The notes: generated from the letters alone by a model not told the origin. A stretch of DNA of 64,000 nt from Gemmatimonadota bacterium (GCA_022560615.1 JADFSR010000019.1:1-64000); one strand, 5' to 3'; counted from the stretch's first letter, positions 51,401 to 59,968 are shown. Numbers and translations are program-made.

Positions 51401-52546
51401 TGCCGCCCAGAACGGTATCTCCAGCCTCGGTCGCGGAAGTACGGCGACCATGGTGAAGCCCGCCAACGCGAGGAGGACGAATCTCCCGAGCGAGATGGGA
51501 AGCGGGCCCGGAAGCTCGAACAGACCAGGGTCGAAGAGCCCTGCTAAACGATCGATCTGATCCAGCGGAAGGAACGCCGCGACGAGGAGAAGGCTACCCG
51601 CTGCTACGGTACCAGCGGCCAGCCTGGGCGGTCCACCGATCGCGAGCAGAAGCCACGCGAGCAACAGACTCGTCGATACGACCACCTGCCAGCGCCCCAT
51701 GACCCTCGCCACGCGCGCTGCTAGTTCCGGACGCTCTATGACGACGCTGAGCAGACGCTCGCCGCCTGGCACAGTGAGTTCCCACACTCCCTCCGAGACG
51801 GGAGGAGACTCGGCGCTGATACGGATCGACTCACCGGTCTCCCGCAAGAACTCGGAGCTGAAGTCGCCGACATCTGCCCCTAGGTCAGGGGACAGATCCG
51901 TGCGCAAGAGGTGGGCGGCCATGGCGACGCTTCCGTTGGACGCCACCGCGGTTACGTACAGATATCCGAATAGCGGGAGGTCACGGTACATGTACCGCTG
52001 CTCCCCCCTTTGTGCGGGCTCGGGTACTTTCCCGCGATGCACGCCGTCCCAGATGATCAGCTGTCCCCGTGGGTCGTAGAGTGCGATCGCTGAAACACCG
52101 TGCCGAGCCCTCAGACGCTCGACCGCGGTCACGTCCTGCGACGCGGCCAGCTCCCTCGCCATGCCCGCGAGCGAGTCGGCTGCGGCCTCACCAGCCGCGA
52201 GCATCTCTTGCAGCGCGGCATCCAGCCTAGTCTCGCCCACCTCCTGCTCGCGCTCCGCCCAATACTCGTCCCACCCGGACGTGAGCTCGCCTACCTGGCG
52301 TTGGGCCCCGAATGCCGCGAGGATGGCAAGCACCAGGATCGCCGAGCCGGCACCCCAGGCCATGCCTCTCCGTCGAGGGCCCCAGAGGAGGGCGGCCGTG
52401 GCGCCAGCTGACGCGAGGACAAGGACCGCGTGCCCGGGCGACGCCGCCCAAAGCGACAGCGAGGCCAAAGCGATCCACGGACCGAGCCACCCGACCGACC
52501 GCGCAGCTCTACGCCACTTCAGGGACATCCGCACACGTGACTTCAT
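48482..52546 (-). CDS. Giant NtrY-like sensor histidine kinase
   Basis: 1354 aa (start ATG 52546; ATG 52528 equally possible). The N-terminal about 900 residues hold many transmembrane helices and at least two extracytoplasmic domains. HAMP domain after MVGRALTSPLRALQVASEAV, then a PAS domain (AIMDEAAVGMIALDPAGRVI), HisKA with His in QQVAHEVKNPLTPIKLSIQH, and HATPase with LMENARDAIGD and GAGLGLPIVQRLVNAWGG. The HxxxNPLTPI motif is characteristic of NtrY. Typical NtrY is about 750 aa, so the sensor part is roughly doubled. It likely feeds an NtrX-type regulator such as 29658-31019, though the genes are unlinked. Confidence 0.88.
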   Translation of the reverse strand: MKSRVRMSLKWRRAARSVGWLGPWIALASLSLWAASPGHAVLVLASAGATAALLWGPRRRGMAWGAGSAILVLAILAAFGAQRQVGELTSGWDEYWAEREQEVGETRLDAALQEMLAAGEAAADSLAGMARELAASQDVTAVERLRARHGVSAIALYDPRGQLIIWDGVHRGKVPEPAQRGEQRYMYRDLPLFGYLYVTAVASNGSVAMAAHLLRTDLSPDLGADVGDFSSEFLRETGESIRISAESPPVSEGVWELTVPGGERLLSVVIERPELAARVARVMGRWQVVVSTSLLLAWLLLAIGGPPRLAAGTVAAGSLLLVAAFLPLDQIDRLAGLFDPGLFELPGPLPISLGRFVLLALAGFTMVAVLPRPRLEIPFWAAGLMSSVLFPLTILLIQAGLRPESLAGGRLEWIAYQGALAAVLTLIVGSALAFTRARPEGHRGLAAAALVAAIALAAAGATHVGMTRTLPIWWTALWLVPTSLAAASIGGWAGWQRPLVGWLMAGVLAVTAALPVAWQQQIAAEVAEGTARLTAVAAPEDLALRRGLIRLGEVADSLERAGKRDLDVMYGAWRGSGLAEEAVPLRITMWPEGGEAGEELRIGVGTDRPGRIADIARDTRVRGTSQLFHLRRDDARYVIGVPLSGGDVLTAVGPAISTLRSSRSALAALMRGGSASVAEPLTLIPLLATDPHGPASITWTRTSAGWQGDLEIEFENRTYHAHHLVELPGPLLASARGSLLLALDLLVFFSFWLGGRALLREVMPEEMRVSGWVISFRARVTLALFGFFVLANALFGTIAYRTLVQASVRSAQAIAERVVEDAADWYLSLGGATGGTRMERLAQQVGAELLEYRDGELREGSVEELVELGLYEGWMPLAQHRLLDGSEGIREYTETSLGRWQYITAYRRLPDGDILGVQVPLQAGATAIQATDLIELMGFATLVGGALSLVLAWMVGRALTSPLRALQVASEAVGAGDLQLRLPSTRADEFGAVFRAFNRMVSRVRRARRQLVRTSRRTQAIMDEAAVGMIALDPAGRVIQVNRRAEEMLGSDVFVGRSVPGEGPLGEALSGWLAHFLAGSADQADTELHANNRRVNVRASRLESLGSRRGVVLALDDVTDKLRAERVLAWGEMAQQVAHEVKNPLTPIKLSIQHIRRAWDDKATDFNEILVKNADAMLAEIDRLAAIAQSFSRFGAPSGEGETPLSVVSIPAVVDDVMALYGGGSSPLVSFEQDVPDDLPTVVSRGSELKEVLVNLMENARDAIGDRGVVRICGRTEGDSVVVVEVVDDGSGIDEALLLRIFEPRFSTRSTGAGLGLPIVQRLVNAWGGSVDVTSVPGEGTTVSVRLQRSDSVG

Positions 52547-53277
52547 TCGCACTCGACGCACTGAGCTGGCCGGAGATCAGCCGGGCGATCGCCAGAGACC
52601 CTCGATTGATTCTCGCGGTAGGCGCAATGGACCAACACGGCCCTCACCTCCCTTTGGGAGCAAACGTCCTCATCGCGGACCGCGTCGCCCGGGCCGTTTC
52701 GCAGCGACTAGGCATTCTACGCGCTCCGACCTTCTCCTACGGGGTTTTGATGGGCGGAGGTCCCTTTGCCGGTACCACGGGGCTTCGCCGCAAGACGCTC
52801 CACCGCGCGATCAACGAACTGCTCGCACAGTGGGAGGACGGCGGCGTTTCCGAGTTCGTGATCATCACGGCGCATCGGTACGAACCACACTTGGAGGCAC
52901 TATTGATGGCGCTGACGGACGCGTCAACCAACAGCGTGTATGACCTCTACCAGATCGACGTCCGCGATGTCCTCGAGTCGGATCCGGAGAGCGAACACGG
53001 TGGTGAGCTGGAAACCTCGCTTCTACTACACCTCGCACCCGAGCTTGTCCACATGGACGAAGTCGAGGACTTCGTACCGGATGCCAAGGCGCTGCGAAGG
53101 TACACGCGCGGCAGAGTGCCTGCACCCCCGCCCGAATCTCGGGGCGTCGTCGGCCGCCCGAAGCGAGGTACGCCCGAGAAGGGAGCAGCGCTTTTCGAGC
53201 GATACGTGCAGGAAATCGCCACTGCGCTAGAAGGGAGGCCGACGAACGATGCGAACGCATGGCGCGCGCGCGGGTAG
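52537..53277 (+). CDS. Creatininase-family protein with altered metal site
   Basis: 246 aa from GTG 52537 (TSFALDALSWPEISRAI). The fold is recognised from GAMDQHGPHLPLGANVLIAD and MGGGPFAGTTGLRRKT. Family metal ligands are usually EQHGPH, a following Asp and NGHGGN; here they read DQHGPH, Asn and TAHRYEPH, so activity on creatinine or related amides is doubtful. It diverges from the NtrY-like gene with essentially no intergenic space and its stop overlaps or adjoins the next gene. Confidence 0.75.
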   Translation: MTSFALDALSWPEISRAIARDPRLILAVGAMDQHGPHLPLGANVLIADRVARAVSQRLGILRAPTFSYGVLMGGGPFAGTTGLRRKTLHRAINELLAQWEDGGVSEFVIITAHRYEPHLEALLMALTDASTNSVYDLYQIDVRDVLESDPESEHGGELETSLLLHLAPELVHMDEVEDFVPDAKALRRYTRGRVPAPPPESRGVVGRPKRGTPEKGAALFERYVQEIATALEGRPTNDANAWRARG

Positions 53278-53284
53278 GACCGTC

Positions 53285-54016
53285 ATGCGACTCGGACTAT
53301 CCCCATGTGGCTCACTATGTGGCTCACTATGTGGCTCACTATGTGGCTCACTCTTGCTCGCGATCGGCACCGCGCTCGGGCTCGGCGCGCAGAGTGTGGT
53401 CGTGGACCAAGGCATTTTCTCCGTGAGTATTGGCGGCGAAGTCATCGGCAGCGAGGAGTTCTCCATTCGGCGGGCGGGCTTTGGACGGAGTGCGACGTAT
53501 ATCGCGAGCGCCACCGTGACTCTGTCGCGCGATGGCGGGTCTCAGGAGCTGCGTCCCTTGCTGAGCGCCCACGCCCCCGAGGGCGCGGCAGACGGCTATC
53601 AGCTGAAGGTCACTGGGATCGACGCCTCCGAAGTCGTGCTCAACCTGGTCGGCCCTCGTTTCGTTTCCAACTTCCGCTCCGCGGCCGGAGAGGAGGAGCG
53701 TGAGTTCAGCGCGAGCACCCACACCCGGATCGTCGAGCAGCTCGTGGCCCATCACTACTACTTCCTCGGCAACGTGAGCGAGGGGGCGCAGGTCCCGGTC
53801 ATCGAGCCCCGCTCCCGCCTGGTGATGGATCTCGTGGCGGGCGCCTGGGTGGACGTAGAGCTCCGCTTGGGCCCGAATCTAGTGGATGCTAGAAAGGTCG
53901 TGTTCCGGGATGGCGACCAGGAGCGGGTCGTGTGGTTCGACCGCCAGGGGCGCGTGCTGCGCGTCGAGATCCCCGCACTGCAATACGTGGCGGAACGCCA
54001 AGACCTGGTCGGCTGA
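53285..54016 (+). CDS. Secreted protein with repeat-expanded signal peptide, unknown function
   Basis: 243 aa from ATG 53285; an upstream ATG at 53249 is also open. The N-terminus SPCGSLCGSLCGSLCGSLLL is encoded by four perfect 12-bp repeats and then enters a hydrophobic LLAIGTALGLGAQ with a likely cleavage after GAQ. The mature part is beta-rich (GIFSVSIGGEVIGSEEFSIR, YYFLGNVSEGAQVPVIEPRS), resembling proteins that bind lipid or sit at the outer-membrane inner face, but no family is recognised. It lies ahead of the tolC-macA export genes. Confidence 0.6.
   Translation: MRLGLSPCGSLCGSLCGSLCGSLLLAIGTALGLGAQSVVVDQGIFSVSIGGEVIGSEEFSIRRAGFGRSATYIASATVTLSRDGGSQELRPLLSAHAPEGAADGYQLKVTGIDASEVVLNLVGPRFVSNFRSAAGEEEREFSASTHTRIVEQLVAHHYYFLGNVSEGAQVPVIEPRSRLVMDLVAGAWVDVELRLGPNLVDARKVVFRDGDQERVVWFDRQGRVLRVEIPALQYVAERQDLVG
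53305..53352. repeat. Four tandem 12-bp repeats in a signal peptide
   Basis: ATGTGGCTCACT is repeated four times without change. Each adds four residues (CGSL), so copy-number changes keep the frame and alter signal-peptide length. Confidence 0.9.
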
Positions 54017-54227
54017 AAGGGCCGCTTACCTTGGTCGCTGGCGCCCGCGCGTTAGCTTTCAACCCGATTGGAAGGCGGCGCGCCATGAAGATGTGCCCCG
54101 TCCGCCGCGTACAGGCTGTCATGAACAGCGTCCCGGCCGGTCTCACGACTCGAAACCGCCCGCTCCGACATGGCGTACGGGGCTCTGGATCAACTCTCCA
54201 CTGACGGATACGAGGGGGATTGTGAGG

Positions 54228-55724
54228 ATGAGGATCTGCGCGCGGGCGATCGTGCTCATCGCCGCGGTATCAGCGGCGCCGACGGCAGCCCAAGAAGCGG
54301 TTCCGAGCAGCCTCTCACTGGCAGACGCGCTCGAGATCGCACGAGGCAACAACCCGACTTTCCTTCAGGCCCGGAACGACGAGGCGCTCGCGGATTGGGA
54401 CGTGCGTCAAGCGTACGGGGCGCTGCTGCCGACGGCGTCCGCGTTCTCGGGCGTCTCATGGCAAGGGGCCGGCGAGACGCTTGGGTTCGGAAGCCTGACG
54501 CTCGCGGACCTGGGATTCGCCAACCAGCCGTCGTACTACTTCTCGAACTACAACGTCGGCCTGAACTTCTCGCTCGACTGGGCGAAGCTGAAAGCGCCGT
54601 CGCAGGCGCGGGCCCTACGCGGAGCCACGGTCGCACAGATCAGGGTTGCGGAGGCGAATCTCGCCTCGCAGGTGACCAACGCCTATGTCGACTTGCTTCG
54701 ACGGCAGGAAGGCCTGCGGCTCGCCGAGCAACAGCTCGAGAGCAGCCGATTCAATCTGCGGCTGGCCCAGGGCCAGCTGGAAGTCGGTCAGGTGACCCCG
54801 ATCGATGTCGGTCAGGCGGAGGTTCAGGTCGGGCGCTCGGAGGTCACCGAACTTCAGGCGCGCAACGCGCTCTCCACAGCCCGCATCCGGGTACTCCAGC
54901 AGCTCGGCCTGCCCGTGAGCCAGGACTTCGAGCTGTCGACGGTATTCGAGCTCTCCGAGCCGACGTGGACACTCGAGCAGCTCACTGACATGGCCCTGAG
55001 GCAGAACCCGACTCTCGAAGCCAGACGGCGCTCGAAGGAATCTGCCGACATCGGCGTCAGCTCAGCGCGCTCGGCGTACCTGCCCTCACTCTCCATCCAA
55101 ACAGGATGGAGCGGATTCACGCGCCAGGCGAGCTCGACGGACTTCCAGGTCGCTCAGGCCCAGGCTCAGGTGGCTGGATCCGTCGCTCAATGTGTCCAGA
55201 CGAACAACCTGTATGCGCGGCTCGCCGACCCGCTACCCGCGCTCGATTGTTCGCGCCTGGTATTCACGGACGCACAGCGGCAGGCGATCACCGACCAGAA
55301 CAGCGCTTTCCCGTTCAGCTTCCAGGGCTCTCCACCGCAAGTGTCCCTCGGCCTGAGCATCCCAATCTTCCAGGGCTTGAGCCGGCAGAGGAACCTCGAG
55401 GCGGCCCGCCTTCAGCGCGATGATCTAGGGTATCAGGTCCGCGAGCAGGAGTTGGCGCTCGACGCAGACATTTCCATAGGCCTTGCCAACGTGCGGACAG
55501 CGTATCAGAGCGCCTTGCTGGAAGAACGAAACCGGGTGCTCGCGGAGCAGCAGTTGGGTCTCGCGCGGGAACGGTACCGCTTGAGCGCGATCACCTTCAT
55601 CGAGCTCGTCGACGCGCAGACCGTATTCGCACAGGCGGACCAAGACCGCGTCATGGCGGTGTTCGCCTACCACGACACTGTGACAAGCCTGGAGGCGCTC
55701 GTGGGCTCCTCCCTCAGAAACTAG
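54228..55724 (+). CDS. tolC: TolC-family outer membrane efflux protein
   Basis: 498 aa from ATG 54228 (GTG 54222 also possible). Signal peptide ends near TAAQ. Two repeats of the TolC coiled-coil/barrel unit: LSLADALEIARGNNPTFLQA, NAYVDLLRRQEGLRLAEQQL, and in the second WTLEQLTDMALRQNPTLEAR with RYRLSAITFIELVDAQTVFA. It forms the trimeric outer-membrane duct. First gene of tolC-macA-two permeases; only 5 bases separate it from the next. Confidence 0.92.
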   Translation: MRICARAIVLIAAVSAAPTAAQEAVPSSLSLADALEIARGNNPTFLQARNDEALADWDVRQAYGALLPTASAFSGVSWQGAGETLGFGSLTLADLGFANQPSYYFSNYNVGLNFSLDWAKLKAPSQARALRGATVAQIRVAEANLASQVTNAYVDLLRRQEGLRLAEQQLESSRFNLRLAQGQLEVGQVTPIDVGQAEVQVGRSEVTELQARNALSTARIRVLQQLGLPVSQDFELSTVFELSEPTWTLEQLTDMALRQNPTLEARRRSKESADIGVSSARSAYLPSLSIQTGWSGFTRQASSTDFQVAQAQAQVAGSVAQCVQTNNLYARLADPLPALDCSRLVFTDAQRQAITDQNSAFPFSFQGSPPQVSLGLSIPIFQGLSRQRNLEAARLQRDDLGYQVREQELALDADISIGLANVRTAYQSALLEERNRVLAEQQLGLARERYRLSAITFIELVDAQTVFAQADQDRVMAVFAYHDTVTSLEALVGSSLRN

Positions 55725-55729
55725 AGGCC

Positions 55730-56974
55730 ATGAACTCGAAGACGAAAATCATCATCGGCGTCATCGCCGTCCTCGTCCTCGGCACCGCCGCCACGCTCCA
55801 GGCTACGCGCGGACGCGAGCGCGGCGTAGAAGTGCGGACCGAGGTAATCGAGCGCAGAGACCTCGTCGAGCTCGTGACCGCGAGTGGTAACATTCGCGCC
55901 CGTCGCACGGTCGACGTCAGCTCCGACGTCTCCGCGAAGGTCGCCGAGCTCCTGATCGACGAGGGCGAGGACGTCGTGCGGGGGCAGCTCCTGCTCCGGC
56001 TCGAGCCCGATCAGTACCAGGCTGCGCTCTCTCGTAACGAAGCTTCTCTGGCCCAGGCCGAGGCACAGCAGACGCAGCAGGAGGCCAGCCTCCTGCAGGC
56101 TCAGCGGGACCTCGATCGCTTGCTCAATCTCAGGGCTCGCGACTCGGTGCTCGTCAGTGGGCTGCAGATCGACGACGCACGCACGCGGGTCGACATCGCC
56201 CTGGCGACGCTCTCCTCCTCACAACACGGCGTCGCACAATGGCGCGCATCGGTCGACGAGGCCGAGGAGCAGCTCTCCAGGACGATCTTCCGTGCCGCAA
56301 TGGACGGGAAAGTCACGCGCCTGAACATCGAGGAGGGCGAGACCGTCATCATCGGGACGATGAACAACCCCGGGAGCCTCGTGCTCACGATCTCCGACCT
56401 CTCGGTCATCGAGGTGGTTGTGCAGGTCGATGAGACCGATATTCCGGCGATCTCCGTCGGAGACAGCGCCACGATCCGCATCGACGCCTTCGGCGACAAG
56501 GAGTTCACGGGGCGGGTCACCGAGATCGGGAATTCGGCAATCAACCCTCCATCTCGGCAGGCCGCGGGCCAGCAGGCGGCCATCGACTTCGAGGTCGTGC
56601 TCACGCTCGACGTGAATGAGGCGCTTCTGAGACCCGATCTTTCGGCGACCGCCGACATCGTCACGGAAACGCGCGGGGACGTGCTCGCTGTGCCGATCAT
56701 CGCGCTGACGGTGCGAGAGGAGGAGCGTGATTCGACCGCAGCCGATCCTTCCTCCGACGACGACGACCTCGAGGACATCGAAGGGGTCTTCGTGGTGAGC
56801 GACGGGACGGTGACGTTCACCCCCGTCGAGATCGGCATCGCGGGTCAGGAGTATTTCGAGATTCTCTCCGGCATCAGCGTTGGGGACACCGTCGTAGCAG
56901 GACCGTACCAGAGGATTCGACAACTCAGCAACGGGGACGCGGTGCGTAGCAGCGACGAACCGGTCATCAATTGA
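55730..56974 (+). CDS. macA: Periplasmic adaptor (MacA/HlyD family)
   Basis: 414 aa, anchored by an N-terminal helix (KIIIGVIAVLVLGTAATLQA). Barrel-sandwich/lipoyl halves (VSAKVAELLIDEGEDVVRGQ; FRAAMDGKVTRLNIEEGETV) enclose a coiled-coil hairpin (EASLAQAEAQQTQQEASLLQ). An Asp-rich insertion DPSSDDDDLEDIEG lies near the C-terminus. It bridges the inner-membrane transporter and TolC. Confidence 0.9.
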   Translation: MNSKTKIIIGVIAVLVLGTAATLQATRGRERGVEVRTEVIERRDLVELVTASGNIRARRTVDVSSDVSAKVAELLIDEGEDVVRGQLLLRLEPDQYQAALSRNEASLAQAEAQQTQQEASLLQAQRDLDRLLNLRARDSVLVSGLQIDDARTRVDIALATLSSSQHGVAQWRASVDEAEEQLSRTIFRAAMDGKVTRLNIEEGETVIIGTMNNPGSLVLTISDLSVIEVVVQVDETDIPAISVGDSATIRIDAFGDKEFTGRVTEIGNSAINPPSRQAAGQQAAIDFEVVLTLDVNEALLRPDLSATADIVTETRGDVLAVPIIALTVREEERDSTAADPSSDDDDLEDIEGVFVVSDGTVTFTPVEIGIAGQEYFEILSGISVGDTVVAGPYQRIRQLSNGDAVRSSDEPVIN

Positions 56975-57010
56975 CGGACAGAGACTAAAGCACCGGGAGA
57001 GAGACGGGCT

Positions 57011-58252
57011 GTGCAGATCTGGGAGGGTATCACGCTCGCGATGAACCAGCTCCGCAGCGAGAAGCTGAAGACGTTCTTCAGCCTGCTCGGGGTGATCATG
57101 GGCGTCATGTTCCTCATCGTCGTCGTGACGGTCGTGGAGGGCCTCGACCGGTACGTTCGCGAAGACGTCACGTCTCAGATCTTCGGCATCAACACCGTCA
57201 CGGTCCGGCGCTGGCCCGAGTCCGACGTAAACTCCGACGATGAGGTTTGGCGGGAGCGTCTGAGAAGCCCACGGCTCCGGTACGAGGATGCGGACGCGAT
57301 CCGGGCACGACTGACGATTCCGGCGCGCATCGCGGTGGAGAGCAGCACGGGTTCCGACGCCATCGGCGACAACGGACGCACGGCAACCGGGGTCCGAGTC
57401 ACCGGCGCCTCCCCTGAGATGTTTGCAATTCGCAATCTGAAGATCGCGCGCGGCCGGGCCTTCACCCAGCAGGAGGCCGACCGTGGGATCCCGGTCCTGG
57501 TGCTCGGCAAGGAGACCGCCGAGGTCATCTTCCAGGACCTGGACCCGATTGGGCGAACCGTACGACTGCGCGGCTTCCCCTATCGTGTCATCGGAGTGCT
57601 GGAAGAGCGAGGCTCGATTTTCGGCCAGTCGCTCGACAACTTCGCGGTGGCTCCAGCCCGATCCCCGATTCAGTCGGTCACGAACCCCCGGGGAGTCATC
57701 GACGAAGTCATCATCCAGGCGCTCAACCCTGACCAGGTCCGGGAGATCCAGCTCGAGGTCGAAGGCATCATGCGGTCGCGCCGGCAACTGAGGCCGCATC
57801 AGGCGAACAACTTCGGCGCCGAGACCGCCGAAGACGCGATCAGTTTCTGGGACAACATCTCGCGCGTCCTCTTCACCGCTCTGCCGGGCCTAGTGGCGAT
57901 CTCGCTCGTGGTGGGAGGAATCGTGATCATGAACATCATGCTCGTCTCGGTCATGGAGCGCACTCGGGAGATCGGCGTCCGCAAGGCACTGGGAGCTCGC
58001 CGGCGCGACATCATGAGCCAGGTGCTCATCGAGTCGATCACCCTCTCCACGGTCGGTGCCATGTTCGGCGTTGCCGCGGGACTCGGGATCGCGACCCTCA
58101 TCGCCGCTGTTTCCCCGCTCCCGGCCGCCGTGAGTCTCAAGTGGATCATCGTGGGTGTGGGCCTCGGCACGTCGGTGGGCATCACCGCGGGCGTCTACCC
58201 GGCCTCGCAGGCATCGAAGCTCAACCCCGTGGACGCGCTCCGCTATGAGTGA
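57011..58252 (+). CDS. MacB/FtsX-type ABC permease, first
   Basis: 413 aa. TM1 (LGVIMGVMFLIVVVTVVEGL), large periplasmic MacB-like domain, then three C-terminal helices with the FtsX signature MERTREIGVRKALGARRRDI. It has no ATPase domain. It should act as a mechanotransmission permease with its partner (58245) and an ATPase encoded elsewhere. Confidence 0.88.
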   Translation: MQIWEGITLAMNQLRSEKLKTFFSLLGVIMGVMFLIVVVTVVEGLDRYVREDVTSQIFGINTVTVRRWPESDVNSDDEVWRERLRSPRLRYEDADAIRARLTIPARIAVESSTGSDAIGDNGRTATGVRVTGASPEMFAIRNLKIARGRAFTQQEADRGIPVLVLGKETAEVIFQDLDPIGRTVRLRGFPYRVIGVLEERGSIFGQSLDNFAVAPARSPIQSVTNPRGVIDEVIIQALNPDQVREIQLEVEGIMRSRRQLRPHQANNFGAETAEDAISFWDNISRVLFTALPGLVAISLVVGGIVIMNIMLVSVMERTREIGVRKALGARRRDIMSQVLIESITLSTVGAMFGVAAGLGIATLIAAVSPLPAAVSLKWIIVGVGLGTSVGITAGVYPASQASKLNPVDALRYE

Positions 58253-59534
58253 GAAGCCAACGCCCACGGGCGCCTCCGCTCTGACTTCTCTGCACGAGGG
58301 CCTGCTCATCGCGTTCGACGCGATGCGCGCCAACGCCATCCGCTCGGGCCTCACGATCCTCGGGGTGGCCGTCGGCGTGTCCGTCGTGGTGGCGCTCGCG
58401 GCGCTCATCACGGGCATTCGCTCGAGCGTCATGGAAGCGTTCGAGGCGGGCGGGCCCAACAACTTCGTGGTGATGCGCTTCGACTTCACCGCCGTTCGCC
58501 TTTCGGACGCGGGCAACAACCGACCCCCGTGGTGGAACAAGCCCGAGCTGCTGCCGGAGGAGGCCAAAGTCCTCGACCGTTTACCGACCGTCGAGGCGGC
58601 GATGTTCACGTTCCCGTTCTCCATCGATATGGACTACGACGGGCACACGGTCCGCAATATCCAGACGAGTGGGTACTCGGCCGGTTGGCCGGCGTATACC
58701 CCCGGGGACTTCGTCGCCGGCCGTGACTTCACGCCGGCCGAGGTCGACCAGAACCGTGCCATCACGGTGATTTCGGAGGAGCTCGCGACCGAGCTCTTCG
58801 GTGAACGCGACCCGATTGGGCGACGGGTGCGCATGCTCAACCGCTGGCGCGGCACTCAGGAGCCCTTCAGGGTGGTCGGTGTGTTCGCGCAATCGGACAA
58901 CATCTTCTCGGGTTTGATCCAGCATTTTGCGATAGTCCCACATACGGCAGCAAGGCGGCGACTTCGTCAAAGCCCCGAAATGGCCCAGATCGTCATCGTG
59001 CCGAAGGAATCGGTCACGTTCGAGCGAGCCCAAGACGATGTCATCGCGGCGATGCGCGGCATGCGCGGACTGGGTCCGCGTGAGGAGAACGACTTCGCAG
59101 TTATCGCGTCGGCCCAGATTCTGGATCTCTTCGAGCAGCTGACCGCCGTTTTCTTTCTCGTGATGATGGCGCTCTCCTCGACCGGCCTGCTCGTGGGCGG
59201 CGTTGGAGTCATCGGCATCATGCTCATCAGCGTTACGGAACGCACTCGAGAGATCGGCATTCGGAAGGCCGTGGGCGCCACTCGGAGAGAGATCTTGTGG
59301 CAGTTCCTCGTGGAAGCTTCCGCGATGACCGCCGTCGGGGCACTCGTGGGCATGCTCATGGGATGGGGCTTGGCATCCGCCGTGGCCGCGTGGACTCCTC
59401 TGCCCGCCAGAATCCCCATCTGGGCCATCTTTACCGCGCTCGGGATGGCCTCCGTGACGGGTATGCTGTTCGGGCTGCTGCCCGCGCTGCGCGCAAGCCG
59501 CATGGACCCGGTGGAAGCTCTGAGGCACGAGTGA
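58245..59534 (+). CDS. MacB/FtsX-type ABC permease, second
   Basis: 429 aa from ATG 58245, overlapping the first permease gene by 8 bases. Same architecture: TM1 GLTILGVAVGVSVVVALAAL, periplasmic domain, FtsX motif ERTREIGIRKAVGATRREIL. The two permeases probably form a heterodimer. The operon ends here and a hairpin-rich element starts 8 bases later. Confidence 0.88.
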   Translation: MSEKPTPTGASALTSLHEGLLIAFDAMRANAIRSGLTILGVAVGVSVVVALAALITGIRSSVMEAFEAGGPNNFVVMRFDFTAVRLSDAGNNRPPWWNKPELLPEEAKVLDRLPTVEAAMFTFPFSIDMDYDGHTVRNIQTSGYSAGWPAYTPGDFVAGRDFTPAEVDQNRAITVISEELATELFGERDPIGRRVRMLNRWRGTQEPFRVVGVFAQSDNIFSGLIQHFAIVPHTAARRRLRQSPEMAQIVIVPKESVTFERAQDDVIAAMRGMRGLGPREENDFAVIASAQILDLFEQLTAVFFLVMMALSSTGLLVGGVGVIGIMLISVTERTREIGIRKAVGATRREILWQFLVEASAMTAVGALVGMLMGWGLASAVAAWTPLPARIPIWAIFTALGMASVTGMLFGLLPALRASRMDPVEALRHE

Positions 59535-59542
59535 GCCTTCTA

Positions 59543-59966
59543 GAAGGGTGATCGGAAAGGGGGGTGGGCCGCGCGACCCACGCCATGCGGCGTGGGTGCC
59601 CCGCGCTCGCGCGCGTTCAGGCAAGGAACGACGAGGAGTCGTAGCCGAGCGGGCACCGCCGCCGAAGGCGGTGGTCCGACGAGGAGAGACGATGGATCAA
59701 CCGCGCGGGCACCGACCAAAGGTTGGTCGCCCTGTGCCCAGCACCGGGTTGAAATGAACAGACGAGTGTGTGGGTTGCGGTGGCACGGCCCCGTCTCCGT
59801 CGTTGGAGCTTCTCGGACCACCGCCTTCGGCGGCGGTGCCCGCGACGGCTATGCCTTCGAAGCTCCGCGACCCACGCGATGCGCGGGTGCCCTCTGGGGC
59901 CGTGGCATCCCGGGGACCCGTGCGTTAGCACGGGTGGCGGCCCGCCCCCCTTTCCGATCACCCTTC
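59543..59966. mobile_element. Hairpin-rich terminal-inverted-repeat element, copy 2
   Basis: 424 bp, ends GAAGGGTGATCGGAAAGGGG and complement, with TA at both flanks. Relative to copy 1 (47275-47657, opposite orientation) it has two extra hairpin modules, GGGCACCGACC/GGTTGGTCGCCC and GGACCACCGCC/GGCGGCGGTGCCC, while the backbone between them is conserved. Open frames inside it are not shared in a coding-like way. Confidence 0.8.
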
Positions 59967-59968
59967 TA

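Noticed and set aside
50111-51547. 478-aa plus-strand ORF opposite the NtrY-like kinase
   Set aside because: Arg/Pro/Glu-rich shadow translation with no motif; the minus strand encodes a kinase with complete domains.
56219-57799. 526-aa minus-strand ORF opposite macA and the first permease
   Set aside because: Low-complexity shadow spanning two good genes on the other strand.
47275-59966. CRISPR array or integron attC sites as explanation of the repeated hairpins
   Set aside because: Hairpins are irregularly spaced, differ in their tips, lie within terminal inverted repeats, and no cas or intI gene is present.
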